The notes beneath the pieces were generated by a model. The model searched no databases. It saw only the letters and a program-made list of their open reading frames with translations, and was not told where the DNA came from. This document shows, piece after piece, positions 26,614-33,803 of a stretch of DNA of 64,000 nucleotides (position 1 is the first letter of the stretch; each line of letters starts with the position of its first letter). Source of the DNA: Aquimarina amphilecti (lineage in GTDB: Bacteria; Bacteroidota; Bacteroidia; Flavobacteriales; Flavobacteriaceae); contig NZ_FOAB01000004.1 in assembly GCF_900109375.1 (NCBI RefSeq), positions 186,001 to 250,000 of the forward strand, written 5' to 3'. A program made the translations under genes and the position numbers.

Positions 26614-28029
26614 ATGAAAAATCTAAAATTTAGCTTATATATACTATTGGCCTCAACATTAATATTCACTTCGTGTAACGATGATGATAATTTCGTTCCG
26701 GATGGGGGAGAAGAAACTAATAATTTTGTAGGAGCGGTATACGCAATGACAAATGGAGAAGGACAGGTAGATGGGGTAGAACAGGGACCTAATACTATTG
26801 TAACTTATGGTAGAAATGTAGATGGGACACTTACGCCGATAGGACCCGTTGCTACAGGAGGAAATGGTGGTGATTTTGATGGAGGAGAAGGATTAGATCC
26901 TTTAATCTCAGCATATGCAATTACCAAAACAAGAGATAATGCATTTGTTTTAGCAGTAAACGCAGGTAGTAATACAATTTCTGCATTGCCAGTAAACGAT
27001 GATTTCTCTTTAGGAAATCCTGTCCTTCAGACAACTTCCGCCCAAGGTCCAAATAGTATAGATTCTTATCCTGCTCCAGAAAGTATGACAGGAGTAAATA
27101 GTTTGGTTTTAGTAACCAATATTACGCGCTCAGAGTTTTTGGATGGAGGAGAGCCAATGCATAGAGGTACTTTAGATTCTTTTTGGTTATTAGATGATGG
27201 AACTTTTCAATCTGCTGGAGCTTCTGTTAATCTAGATAACAGACCATCTTGTGTGTATATTGCTCCTGGTGGAGCGTATGCGATCGTTGCTTCTATTAAT
27301 GCAGGAGCTGCTGGTTTAGATGTAGGTGCTACAGATAATTTAGGAACAGGAAGTACTGCAGTGGGTAATCAAGACGAAGTAGTTTTATTTGGTATTAATG
27401 GAGGTTCACTTACTAGATTAGATGGTGCTACTTCTACTTTACGAGGAAATGCAGAGCAAAGGAACCTTCCTTCAGCAATTGGGTCTCAAATTGTTAGAGG
27501 AACAGATGGAGAATTATACGCAGTTGTTACCGAAGCTAGAGAATTTCAATATAATGGAGCACCACCAGCATTCCCAGCTTTACAAGATGGTTCTGTTTCT
27601 ACGTGGAGAATTGATGGAGATCAACTTGTAGATGTTAACTTAGATGTTCGATCAGGTGAAGGAAATACAGGAAGAACAGCTTGTTGGTTAGATTTTACGT
27701 CAGATGAAAATACATTTTTTGTGTCAAATGCTATAGAAGCTGGATTGGCATCCTTTAGCTTTACTAATGGTGTCGTAACCTTGTTAGATCAAACAGCTGC
27801 TCAAGGTGTGGGAGCTACAGGTAATACTACAGATCCAGGAGCTGCATTCGGAACTACAGAAGGATGGATTGATATGTGGATTTCTGATGATGGAGCTTTC
27901 TTATACCAGTTATATGGATTAGATGGTACTATTGGAATCTTTGGAGTTAATGGACAAACGCTTACCCCAATAGGAGAAGAGTCAGGAAATCTTCCGGATA
28001 CGAATACACAAGGAATTGTAGCGATATAG
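26614..28029 (+). CDS. Secreted beta-propeller lipoprotein (lactonase-like fold)
   Basis: The product has 471 residues from the ATG at 26614; the frame extends upstream but without signal-like sequence. The lipoprotein signal ends LIFTSC, followed by an acidic linker NDDDNF. The body is a run of propeller blades with GxVYAMTNGEGQ, FVLAVNAGSNTISALPV, SCVYIAPGGAYAIVAS and TFFVSNAIEAGLASF. The pattern resembles beta-propeller lactonase-like proteins, but no catalytic residues can be assigned. A bidirectional terminator follows. Confidence 0.8.
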   Translation: MKNLKFSLYILLASTLIFTSCNDDDNFVPDGGEETNNFVGAVYAMTNGEGQVDGVEQGPNTIVTYGRNVDGTLTPIGPVATGGNGGDFDGGEGLDPLISAYAITKTRDNAFVLAVNAGSNTISALPVNDDFSLGNPVLQTTSAQGPNSIDSYPAPESMTGVNSLVLVTNITRSEFLDGGEPMHRGTLDSFWLLDDGTFQSAGASVNLDNRPSCVYIAPGGAYAIVASINAGAAGLDVGATDNLGTGSTAVGNQDEVVLFGINGGSLTRLDGATSTLRGNAEQRNLPSAIGSQIVRGTDGELYAVVTEAREFQYNGAPPAFPALQDGSVSTWRIDGDQLVDVNLDVRSGEGNTGRTACWLDFTSDENTFFVSNAIEAGLASFSFTNGVVTLLDQTAAQGVGATGNTTDPGAAFGTTEGWIDMWISDDGAFLYQLYGLDGTIGIFGVNGQTLTPIGEESGNLPDTNTQGIVAI

Positions 28030-28065
28030 AAGAATAATTGTAGTTTTATTTATTATTATTTACCG

Positions 28066-28102
28066 AAAAAGCCTGGAAGTTATTTGACTCCAGGCTTTTT
28101 TT
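28066..28102. terminator. Bidirectional terminator between propeller gene and first leader-peptide gene
   Basis: AAAAAGCCTGGA (28066-28077) pairs perfectly with TCCAGGCTTTTT (28089-28100) and has T runs both ways. It ends the plus-strand propeller gene and the minus-strand peptide gene at 28130-28312. Confidence 0.9.
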
Positions 28103-28129
28103 ATTACAACTTATAAATATTTATAATAT

Positions 28130-28312
28130 TTACATGATTTGACAATATCCCCAATGACAAAAGAATTCTTCATATTCAAAACCAGGAATTCCATTTAGAG
28201 CACTACAATCTGAATGACTACGACATTGCATGCCTGTGTTACCTCCATTAATAGTTTTTTGCTCTTTTTTATTTAAAACCTGAGCTCCTTTTAGTTGCAT
28301 TAATTTTTTCAT
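28130..28312 (-). CDS. Double-glycine leader peptide with four-Cys core
   Basis: The peptide has 60 residues. The leader MQLKGAQVLNKKEQKTINGG is a classic bacteriocin-type/ComC-like leader (LxGxxVLxKxEQKxIxGG, GG at 23-24) recognised by peptidase-containing ABC transporters. The core is 36 residues with Cys at 30, 36, 52 and 57 (C-X5-C-X15-C-X4-C), spaced like two-disulfide toxins. Function and disulfides are inferred. A 6-bp inverted repeat lies 45-66 bases upstream. It shares the leader style with the peptides at 28439 and 28708. Confidence 0.82.
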   Translation of the reverse strand: MKKLMQLKGAQVLNKKEQKTINGGNTGMQCRSHSDCSALNGIPGFEYEEFFCHWGYCQIM

Positions 28313-28356
28313 TTTGTTAGAAATTAAGTGATTTTAGTTTAATAGCAAACATTTTA

Positions 28357-28378
28357 AGACAGTTGCAGTTTTCTGTCT
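28357..28378 (-). promoter_or_regulatory. AGACAG/CTGTCT inverted repeat upstream of the 28130-28312 peptide
   Basis: AGACAG (28357-28362) and CTGTCT (28373-28378) are a perfect 6-bp inverted repeat with a 10-base spacer, one helical turn between half-sites. It ends 45 bases before the start codon, so an operator role is plausible but unproven. Confidence 0.45.
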
Positions 28379-28438
28379 ATTCTCGATTAGAGTTTATGAA
28401 CTTTTCATTTGCCTTATTTTAAAAGAGATATAGAGTGT

Positions 28439-28639
28439 TTAGGTAAATGAGCATATAGAGAGAGTGATAATGTTTCCGTTGATGATTTTCTCTACCCCAC
28501 AACTTCCAGAACAACAATCACTATCATCTATACATCTTCTTGCTATGTTCTGACAACCATATGTACCTCCGTGGATTGATTTTTGACGCTCTTTTTTAAG
28601 AATAGTAACTCCGTTTAAGTTTAAGATTTTGTGAATCAT
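28439..28639 (-). CDS. Double-glycine leader peptide with a knottin-like six-Cys core
   Basis: The peptide has 66 residues. The leader ILNLNGVTILKKERQKSIHGG has the cleavage GG at 24-25. The core has six Cys at 29, 36, 42, 43, 47 and 63: C-X6-C-X5-CC-X3-C-X15-C. The segment CIDDSDCCSGSC has the look of animal and plant inhibitor-cystine-knot peptides. It is closely related in leader to the gene at 28708-28860 (ILNL.GV..L.K), so the two arose by duplication with core divergence. Only 31 bases separate its start from the upstream terminator. Confidence 0.83.
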   Translation of the reverse strand: MIHKILNLNGVTILKKERQKSIHGGTYGCQNIARRCIDDSDCCSGSCGVEKIINGNIITLSICSFT

Positions 28640-28670
28640 TTTGCGTTATTTTTAAATTAGAAATACGATG

Positions 28671-28697
28671 AAAAAATCCCGAGAAGAACTCTCGGGA
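28671..28697 (-). terminator. Terminator between two leader-peptide genes
   Basis: TCCCGAGA (28677-28684) pairs with TCTCGGGA (28690-28697) with a five-base loop. On the minus strand six T residues follow. It sits between the 28708 peptide stop and the 28439-28639 peptide gene. Confidence 0.82.
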
Positions 28698-28707
28698 GAA
28701 ATAATAT

Positions 28708-28860
28708 TTAATCAATTTGCTCAAAACAATGTCCGAAAGAACAACTTCCGCTACAAAGTCTAAGACATAGATCTCCGTAATACGTTCCGGCTTTAATCGT
28801 TTGTTGTTCTTTTTTGTTCAATTGAGATACTCCTTTTAAGTTTAAAATATTATTAAGCAT
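28708..28860 (-). CDS. Ala-Gly leader peptide with four-Cys core
   Basis: This 50-residue peptide was read directly from the sequence. The leader ILNLKGVSQLNKKEQQTIKAG carries AG rather than GG at 24-25, a tolerated variant for leader peptidases. The 25-residue core TYYGDLCLRL... has Cys at 32, 36, 40 and 45 (C-X3-C-X3-C-X4-C). Its leader aligns closely with the knottin-like neighbour (ILNLxGVxxLxK). It is followed by a terminator; an imperfect inverted repeat lies upstream. Confidence 0.8.
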   Translation of the reverse strand: MLNNILNLKGVSQLNKKEQQTIKAGTYYGDLCLRLCSGSCSFGHCFEQID

Positions 28861-28913
28861 AATGATTTGTTTTAACTACCTACTCTATATTAAGGTTTTC
28901 GGTTGCCCCTTGA

Positions 28914-28941
28914 TCAAAATGTACGGCTATCTGTATTTTGA
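28914..28941 (-). promoter_or_regulatory. TCAAAAT inverted repeat upstream of the 28708 peptide gene
   Basis: TCAAAAT (28914-28920) and ATTTTGA (28935-28941) are a perfect 7-bp inverted repeat with a 14-base spacer; the pairing extends imperfectly inward. It lies 54 bases before the start codon at 28860, a plausible operator. Confidence 0.45.
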
Positions 28942-29002
28942 TGCTGATACTAAAGTAAACCGTGATCAGAGGAATTAAAAAGGAAGGTTGACTATTTTAA
29001 AC

Positions 29003-29013
29003 AAAATAGCCAT
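29003..29013. repeat. Copy 1 of an 11-bp direct repeat flanking the lanthipeptide-like gene
   Basis: AAAATAGCCAT is repeated at 29366-29376. This copy is part of a CTATTTT/AAAATAG inverted repeat (28992-29009) just beyond the gene's terminator. Confidence 0.55.
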
Positions 29014-29039
29014 AAAAAAACCCTGCATATTGGCAGGGT
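29014..29039 (-). terminator. Terminator after the lanthipeptide-like gene
   Basis: ACCCTGC (29020-29026) pairs with GCAGGGT (29033-29039) with a six-base loop; on the minus strand it ends in seven T residues. Confidence 0.88.
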
Positions 29040-29064
29040 GATTAGTGTACAAAAAAAAGTAATA

Positions 29065-29235
29065 CTATTTAATACCTAAAGCGCAAATATTCCAAGGTTC
29101 TCCATCTAAATTGATAATGTCTGTTGGTAACGTAGTTCCACTAGATCCTCCTTCTATTTTTCGCATGGTATCTATGTTAATCCTTGCTATTGTTAACTTT
29201 TTTAGTTTGATTTTTTGTGTTCCGTCTTTTTTCAT
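29065..29235 (-). CDS. Putative class I lanthipeptide-type precursor
   Basis: This 56-residue peptide was read directly from the sequence. The leader QKIKLKKLTIARINIDTMRK resembles Bacteroidetes lanthipeptide leaders (KLxLKKxTIxxI) and ends IEGG at 27-30. The core of 26 residues (SSGTTLPTDI... ending GIK) has two Ser, three Thr and one Cys (51), allowing one thioether ring. The gene has its own terminator and is flanked by 11-bp direct repeats. No modification enzyme lies nearby. Different leader class from the three Cys-rich peptides beside it. Confidence 0.7.
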   Translation of the reverse strand: MKKDGTQKIKLKKLTIARINIDTMRKIEGGSSGTTLPTDIINLDGEPWNICALGIK

Positions 29236-29365
29236 TTTATGATTGTTTAATTGTTAGTTAAGTCTTTTTTCAGTTTTCTGAGAATGACTTGCAATAAAAA
29301 ATGTATTTCATAGAAATATATTTGATTTCAAGGATTTGTAATAATAACACATGGCTAAATTGTTT

Positions 29366-29376
29366 AAAATAGCCAT
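29366..29376. repeat. Copy 2 of the 11-bp direct repeat
   Basis: AAAATAGCCAT, identical to 29003-29013. Here it is the right arm of the hairpin ATGGCTA (29351-29357) with TAGCCAT (29370-29376), just beyond the AraC-type gene stop. Confidence 0.55.
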
Positions 29377-29379
29377 AGG

Positions 29380-31002
29380 TTACACCTTAATTTCTGATGC
29401 TTCAAATTGCTTATCAAGACTTTTGATATAATAAGACGGATTGATACCTGTTTTTGCTTTAAAATGCTTTACTAACGAATAACTACTCTTGTATCCAATC
29501 TCTGTAGCGATCGATTGAATGGCATATGATCGAAATTTTTTATCATCTTTTAATCTGTTGAGCACATACTCAATTCTAAGGTCATTGATATACTCTGTAA
29601 AGTTTTTTTCTTTGTGTGTGTTGATTGTTTTAGATAAATATGTAGCATTGGTTTTTAGCTTTTTTGCCATGGATCGTAGATTGCAGTCCGATCGTAGAAA
29701 ATACTCCTGCATTTCTAGTTTTTCTAATCCTTTGATGATTTCATTGACCTTCTGATCATCAATAGTGATTTCTTTTTTTAATTCTTCCTTGTGAATTGGA
29801 TTTTGTTTGCTAGCTTCTAAAATATCGATTTCTTGCATTAACTTGTGAAATATCGTTTTGTTGGATCGTAGCTTTCTAAAATATAAGAAGACACTACAAA
29901 TTAATGCTATTGCGGTACCTAAAAGAATCCAGAATATTCGATTTTTTGCTTGCCTCTCTTCTGTTTGTTTTGCTTCTAGGATTATTATTTCTTGTTCAAG
30001 TTTATTAGTTTCTTTTTGATGAATGATATCCACCGTTTGGTCTTTATCTTTTAGATAGTATTCATTTAATGCTGTATATTTAGTATTCCAAAGCATTGCC
30101 TCCTTATAGTCGCCCTTTTGGTTGTAACAGTTGACTAATAATAAATGTGATCTGATTGCAGGAGGTTTAAACTTATCACTCTCTTCAAAGGAATTTATAC
30201 TATTTAGTAATACATTAATTGCTTTATCATAGGACTGTTTTTGATAATAACAATTCGCAATAAAATAATTAGTTCTAATAGTTGGATAAGATTTGTTGTT
30301 AATTTGTTTGTTATTAAGTATTTCTTTCGCCTCAAACAAATATTCTAAAGATTTGTTATACTCTTTTTGGTAATAGAAGACCATCCCTTTCTTGATTAAA
30401 AGGTCTACATACAATTCATCTAGTTTAAGAGACTTACTCATCTCGACACCTTGTTTGGCATAGTGTAATACGGAGTCATATTGCTCTGCATCTAGATATA
30501 TATCACTAAGAGTAGTTAAGAATCTAACATGATTTTCTTTATTATGGTAGGTGGTACTTGGGATAGCTTTTAGAGAACGCAGTGCAATTTTTTTTGCTTT
30601 GGTATTTTGATTCATTCTTGAAAGAACAATAATAAGCCCAGAATTGACTATGATTTCATTTTTTACATTCCCTGTTTTTTCAATAATATCGAGGGCATTA
30701 TAGTAATTTTCTAAAGCTTCTTTATTTTTTCCATTCCTACAATATATATGCCCTTTCATTATATTAGAGATGCATACTAGTGAAGCATTATTCAATTTTT
30801 TTGCTGTAGTTTCTAGCTTGTTATAGGTTGCGATGCTTTTTTCATATTCTTCTGTCTTGTAGAATATCATTCCTTGTTTTTCCAACTCCTTAAGATCATT
30901 GGTGTCATATTCTTGAGCAGAAATATTGAAAGAATTTAGCCAGAAAAAAAACAAAGAAAAAATAAGGTACTTACCTAATAAAGGGTTACTGTAAATTGTC
31001 AT
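29380..31002 (-). CDS. TPR-containing membrane AraC-family regulator
   Basis: The protein has 540 residues. An N-terminal hydrophobic segment (KYLIFSLFFFWLNSFNISAQ) directs export, and residues about 35-310 are tetratricopeptide repeats (AKKLNNASLVCISNIMKGHIY, EYNKSLEYLFEAKEIL, QSYDKAINVLLNSINSF). One transmembrane helix (IFWILLGTAIALICSVFLYF) follows near 353-372. The cytoplasmic C-terminus is an AraC helix-turn-helix (LRSMAKKLKTNATYLSKTINTH ... IATEIGYKSSYSLVKHFKAKTG). It probably senses an external cue and controls nearby genes; the leader-peptide cluster directly downstream is the obvious candidate. Confidence 0.92.
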   Translation of the reverse strand: MTIYSNPLLGKYLIFSLFFFWLNSFNISAQEYDTNDLKELEKQGMIFYKTEEYEKSIATYNKLETTAKKLNNASLVCISNIMKGHIYCRNGKNKEALENYYNALDIIEKTGNVKNEIIVNSGLIIVLSRMNQNTKAKKIALRSLKAIPSTTYHNKENHVRFLTTLSDIYLDAEQYDSVLHYAKQGVEMSKSLKLDELYVDLLIKKGMVFYYQKEYNKSLEYLFEAKEILNNKQINNKSYPTIRTNYFIANCYYQKQSYDKAINVLLNSINSFEESDKFKPPAIRSHLLLVNCYNQKGDYKEAMLWNTKYTALNEYYLKDKDQTVDIIHQKETNKLEQEIIILEAKQTEERQAKNRIFWILLGTAIALICSVFLYFRKLRSNKTIFHKLMQEIDILEASKQNPIHKEELKKEITIDDQKVNEIIKGLEKLEMQEYFLRSDCNLRSMAKKLKTNATYLSKTINTHKEKNFTEYINDLRIEYVLNRLKDDKKFRSYAIQSIATEIGYKSSYSLVKHFKAKTGINPSYYIKSLDKQFEASEIKV

Positions 31003-31126
31003 TCTGATAGATGTGTATGTCTAAAAGTAAGCAATACTTTTGTTTTCTAGAATATTATCTATCATTGAGAGTTAAACAGAGCAGATTTATATTATCCTAA
31101 TTTCAAAAATGAAGACTATTTTTTAC

Positions 31127-31882
31127 TTACTCCAACCAATCCTTAAAATCTTTTACACGTTCTCGTGCTACAATGATTTCTTGCTCACTAAAATGATTCA
31201 ACTTGATTTGTAATCTAGAATTGGTATAAGAGATAATGTCTTTTATCGCATTTATATTTATATAGAATTTGCGATTCACTCTATAAAATTGTTGTGGATT
31301 CAATTCGTCTTCAAGAGATTCTAATGTAGTATCGATAAGGTAGTTTCTATTTTCTTTAGTATGGAGATATGTTCCTTTGTTTTCTGAATAAAAACATTCA
31401 ATATCCTCTACAGAAAAGATTTTAAGATGCTGACCGACACGAGCGGTAAAACGTTTTTTATATACACGATCTATTGGGTTGACTAGTAGTTTCTTAATAT
31501 CTTCAAAATCTACTTGGATAGATTGACCTGGTGATATCTGATCTTTGTACTTTTTTACAGCAGCTTCTAATTCTTCATCATCAATTGGCTTTAGTAGGTA
31601 ATCAATGCTATTTAGCTTAAAGGCTTTTAACGCATATTCATCATAGGCAGTTGTAAAAATAATCGAACTTTTAATTGTAATAGCATCAAAAATTTCGAAC
31701 GATAAACCATCACTTAATTGGATATCTAAAAATATCAAATCAGGATGTTCATTATTACTAAACCATTCAATAGACTCACTTACAGAATGAAGCATTGTAT
31801 CGATCTTAATATCTAGATCATCTAGCATGCGCCCTAATCTCCTAGCAGCTGGTTTTTCGTCTTCGATTATTATTACATTCAT
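31127..31882 (-). CDS. LytTR-family response regulator
   Basis: The protein has 251 residues. The receiver domain has acidic residues near 7-9 (IIEDEKPAARR) and the phosphoacceptor Asp53 (LIFLDIQLSDGLSFEIF), with the SIDYLLKPI lysine. A LytTR DNA-binding domain follows (FTARVGQHLKIFSVEDIECFYSEN, FYRVNRKFYINI). The partner kinase is probably the LytS-type protein at 34810-36162, on the same strand but separated by the amidohydrolase and 2TM genes. Confidence 0.94.
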   Translation of the reverse strand: MNVIIIEDEKPAARRLGRMLDDLDIKIDTMLHSVSESIEWFSNNEHPDLIFLDIQLSDGLSFEIFDAITIKSSIIFTTAYDEYALKAFKLNSIDYLLKPIDDEELEAAVKKYKDQISPGQSIQVDFEDIKKLLVNPIDRVYKKRFTARVGQHLKIFSVEDIECFYSENKGTYLHTKENRNYLIDTTLESLEDELNPQQFYRVNRKFYININAIKDIISYTNSRLQIKLNHFSEQEIIVARERVKDFKDWLE

Positions 31883-31895
31883 AGTTTGGTTATAA

Positions 31896-33035
31896 TTACT
31901 TTTTTATTTGTACTTCTTTTCCAGCTTTCCACATAGAAGCTATAGTATTTATATGTTTAATATCTTCTATTGGGTTTTTATCTAATAATAAAAGATCTGC
32001 AATATACCCTTCTTTTACATATCCTATTTTTCCTAATTCGAATTTATCCGCAGGTAAGGAGGTAGTTCCTTTTAGAACTTCTTTATTTGGGATACCTGCT
32101 TCTGACATCAGGATTAACTCTTTATAAAGATCGGTTCCATAGTTAATATCTACATTTGGAGGATCGGTTCCTGCCAAAATAGATACTCCTGCATCGTATA
32201 ATCGTTTTACTTCTTTTTTTAAAAATGATTCTACTTGTTTAATTTCTTCTGCTGTTTTTTTTCTTCGTTTCTTTTGGACTTCTATTGATACAAGAAGTGT
32301 TGGGATCACAAAAAAATCTTTTTCTTTAGCTAATTGTTGTAATTGATCTTCGGGCATTGGAGTATCCCTCCAAATATGTACCAATCCATCGGCATTATTA
32401 GTTAGTACTTGATATCCGTCATTCATTTTAGAAACGTGTACTACTACCTTTTTTTTGTTTTTATGACCTTCATCAATAATCGCTTTTACGGTTTCGTGAG
32501 ATAATGTAGGTTTCCAAGGTTCTACAATGATTTTAATATGGTCTACACCTGCTTTTATTCTATCAGTAACAAATTTTAATGCATCCTCTGGTTTAGTTAG
32601 GGTAGGAACAGGGAAACCATATTGTGTACCGTGTCCTTCCGGAGCGGTAGCAGCATATCCAGCTACAAAAAAACGAGCATAATTTGTAGAATCTCTATAG
32701 GTCTTCATCATTCCTTGGTATGGTTCAACACCATGCATATCCAATAGATTAAATACACCAGCTCCTGCCGCTTGTTGTAAAATAGGAACTCCCCAAGCGT
32801 GTACGTGACAATTAGTCATTGCAGGCATTAAAAATTTACCATTTCCATCAATAACAGTAGTCTTGTGATTTATTGATTTGGCAACTTTAGAGATAGTTCC
32901 ATTTTCTACAAGAATGGATGTTTTTGGGATCACTTTCTCACCATCAAAAATGGTTACATCTTTAATGATAAAGGATTCTTGAGCATTAAGTAAACCTATA
33001 AAAAATATAATAATAAGATGGATGAGTGTTTTCAT
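31896..33035 (-). CDS. Secreted amidohydrolase
   Basis: The protein has 379 residues with a signal peptide (LIHLIIIFFIGLLNAQ). The amidohydrolase superfamily pattern is present: N-terminal beta sandwich (KDVTIFDGEKVIPKTSILVENG), the metal motif NCHVHAWG, HVSKMNDG, VHIWRD and the catalytic Asp in SILAGTDPPN, closing with ELGKIGYVKEGYIADLLLLDKNP. Substrate unknown; related proteins are imidazolonepropionase/prolidase-like. Set between the response regulator and the 2TM genes. Confidence 0.92.
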   Translation of the reverse strand: MKTLIHLIIIFFIGLLNAQESFIIKDVTIFDGEKVIPKTSILVENGTISKVAKSINHKTTVIDGNGKFLMPAMTNCHVHAWGVPILQQAAGAGVFNLLDMHGVEPYQGMMKTYRDSTNYARFFVAGYAATAPEGHGTQYGFPVPTLTKPEDALKFVTDRIKAGVDHIKIIVEPWKPTLSHETVKAIIDEGHKNKKKVVVHVSKMNDGYQVLTNNADGLVHIWRDTPMPEDQLQQLAKEKDFFVIPTLLVSIEVQKKRRKKTAEEIKQVESFLKKEVKRLYDAGVSILAGTDPPNVDINYGTDLYKELILMSEAGIPNKEVLKGTTSLPADKFELGKIGYVKEGYIADLLLLDKNPIEDIKHINTIASMWKAGKEVQIKK

Positions 33036-33098
33036 TTTTACCTACTTTAATTTCATTATCAAAATTGGATTATATAAACAATATAGGAAGAGCATAAT

Positions 33099-33404
33099 TT
33101 ACTCCCAAAGTTGCTTTTCTTTATCTTCTTCATCCATATATTTTCTGATTCTACGTTCTTCCCAATCTTTATCAAACATAGGATTAATTCTATATGCTTT
33201 AACAGCGTGGAAAGCTAAACCGATTCCCCAACCAAATGCAGCCCATAAGAACCAAGCATAACGCCATTCATTTTGATAGTAATTTAGACCAGCTAAGAAG
33301 CCTATCACAATAACATAGGAAAATAGGTTATTGTAAAATTTCTTTAATTCGTCTACTCGCTCTTTAGCACGTTCATATCTTTTTTGCTCTTCGAAATCTT
33401 TCAT
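33099..33404 (-). CDS. 2TM domain protein (copy 1)
   Basis: The protein has 101 residues. Two adjacent hydrophobic helices (LFSYVIVIGFLAGLNYY, AWFLWAAFGWGIGLAFH) lie between a basic amphipathic start (YERAKERVDELKKFYNN) and the conserved end DWEERRIRKYMDEEDKE. This is the pattern of the 2TM domain (PF13239) found alone or fused to histidine kinases in Bacteroidetes. It has no enzyme motif. Confidence 0.88.
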   Translation of the reverse strand: MKDFEEQKRYERAKERVDELKKFYNNLFSYVIVIGFLAGLNYYQNEWRYAWFLWAAFGWGIGLAFHAVKAYRINPMFDKDWEERRIRKYMDEEDKEKQLWE

Positions 33405-33439
33405 GATGATTAGTTTTTTAGTGTTAGTTTTGATTGCTT

Positions 33440-33754
33440 TTATGATACATCTAGAGTATCATCCTCGTCCATTAGCTTTTTTATTTTTTGTTCTTCCCAG
33501 TTCTTTCCAAAAATAAAATTACGTTTAAAGACTTTTAATCCGTGAAACAATAACCCTATTCCCCAGAGTGCAGGGGTAATGTATAAGTGCCATTGTGACC
33601 AGCTTTTAAAACCTTGATTGTCCGAATTAGTGTTGATGATTAATATAACTATGTTAATAACAATATAAAACGTTAGGTGTGTATAAAAACCTCGTTCATC
33701 ATCCACTCTTTTTTTAGCTAGTTCATATCTGTCTTTTTCTTCATAGTCTTGCAT
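33440..33754 (-). CDS. 2TM domain protein (copy 2)
   Basis: The protein has 104 residues and the same architecture as its neighbours: KRVDDERGFYTHLTFYIVINIV, a short loop with NTNSDNQGFKSW, YITPALWGIGLLFHGLKVF and the closing NWEEQKIKKLMDEDDT. It is most similar to the copy at 33804-34118. Confidence 0.88.
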   Translation of the reverse strand: MQDYEEKDRYELAKKRVDDERGFYTHLTFYIVINIVILIINTNSDNQGFKSWSQWHLYITPALWGIGLLFHGLKVFKRNFIFGKNWEEQKIKKLMDEDDTLDVS

Positions 33755-33803
33755 AATGAATAGTTTTAAATTGTTGTTGTTTTTTGATTAATGATTTTGA
33801 TCA

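Noticed and set aside
29351..29376. Hairpin after the TPR/AraC gene as an intrinsic terminator
   Set aside because: It has a 7-bp stem but a 12-base loop and no T run on either strand; listed only as part of the direct-repeat observation.
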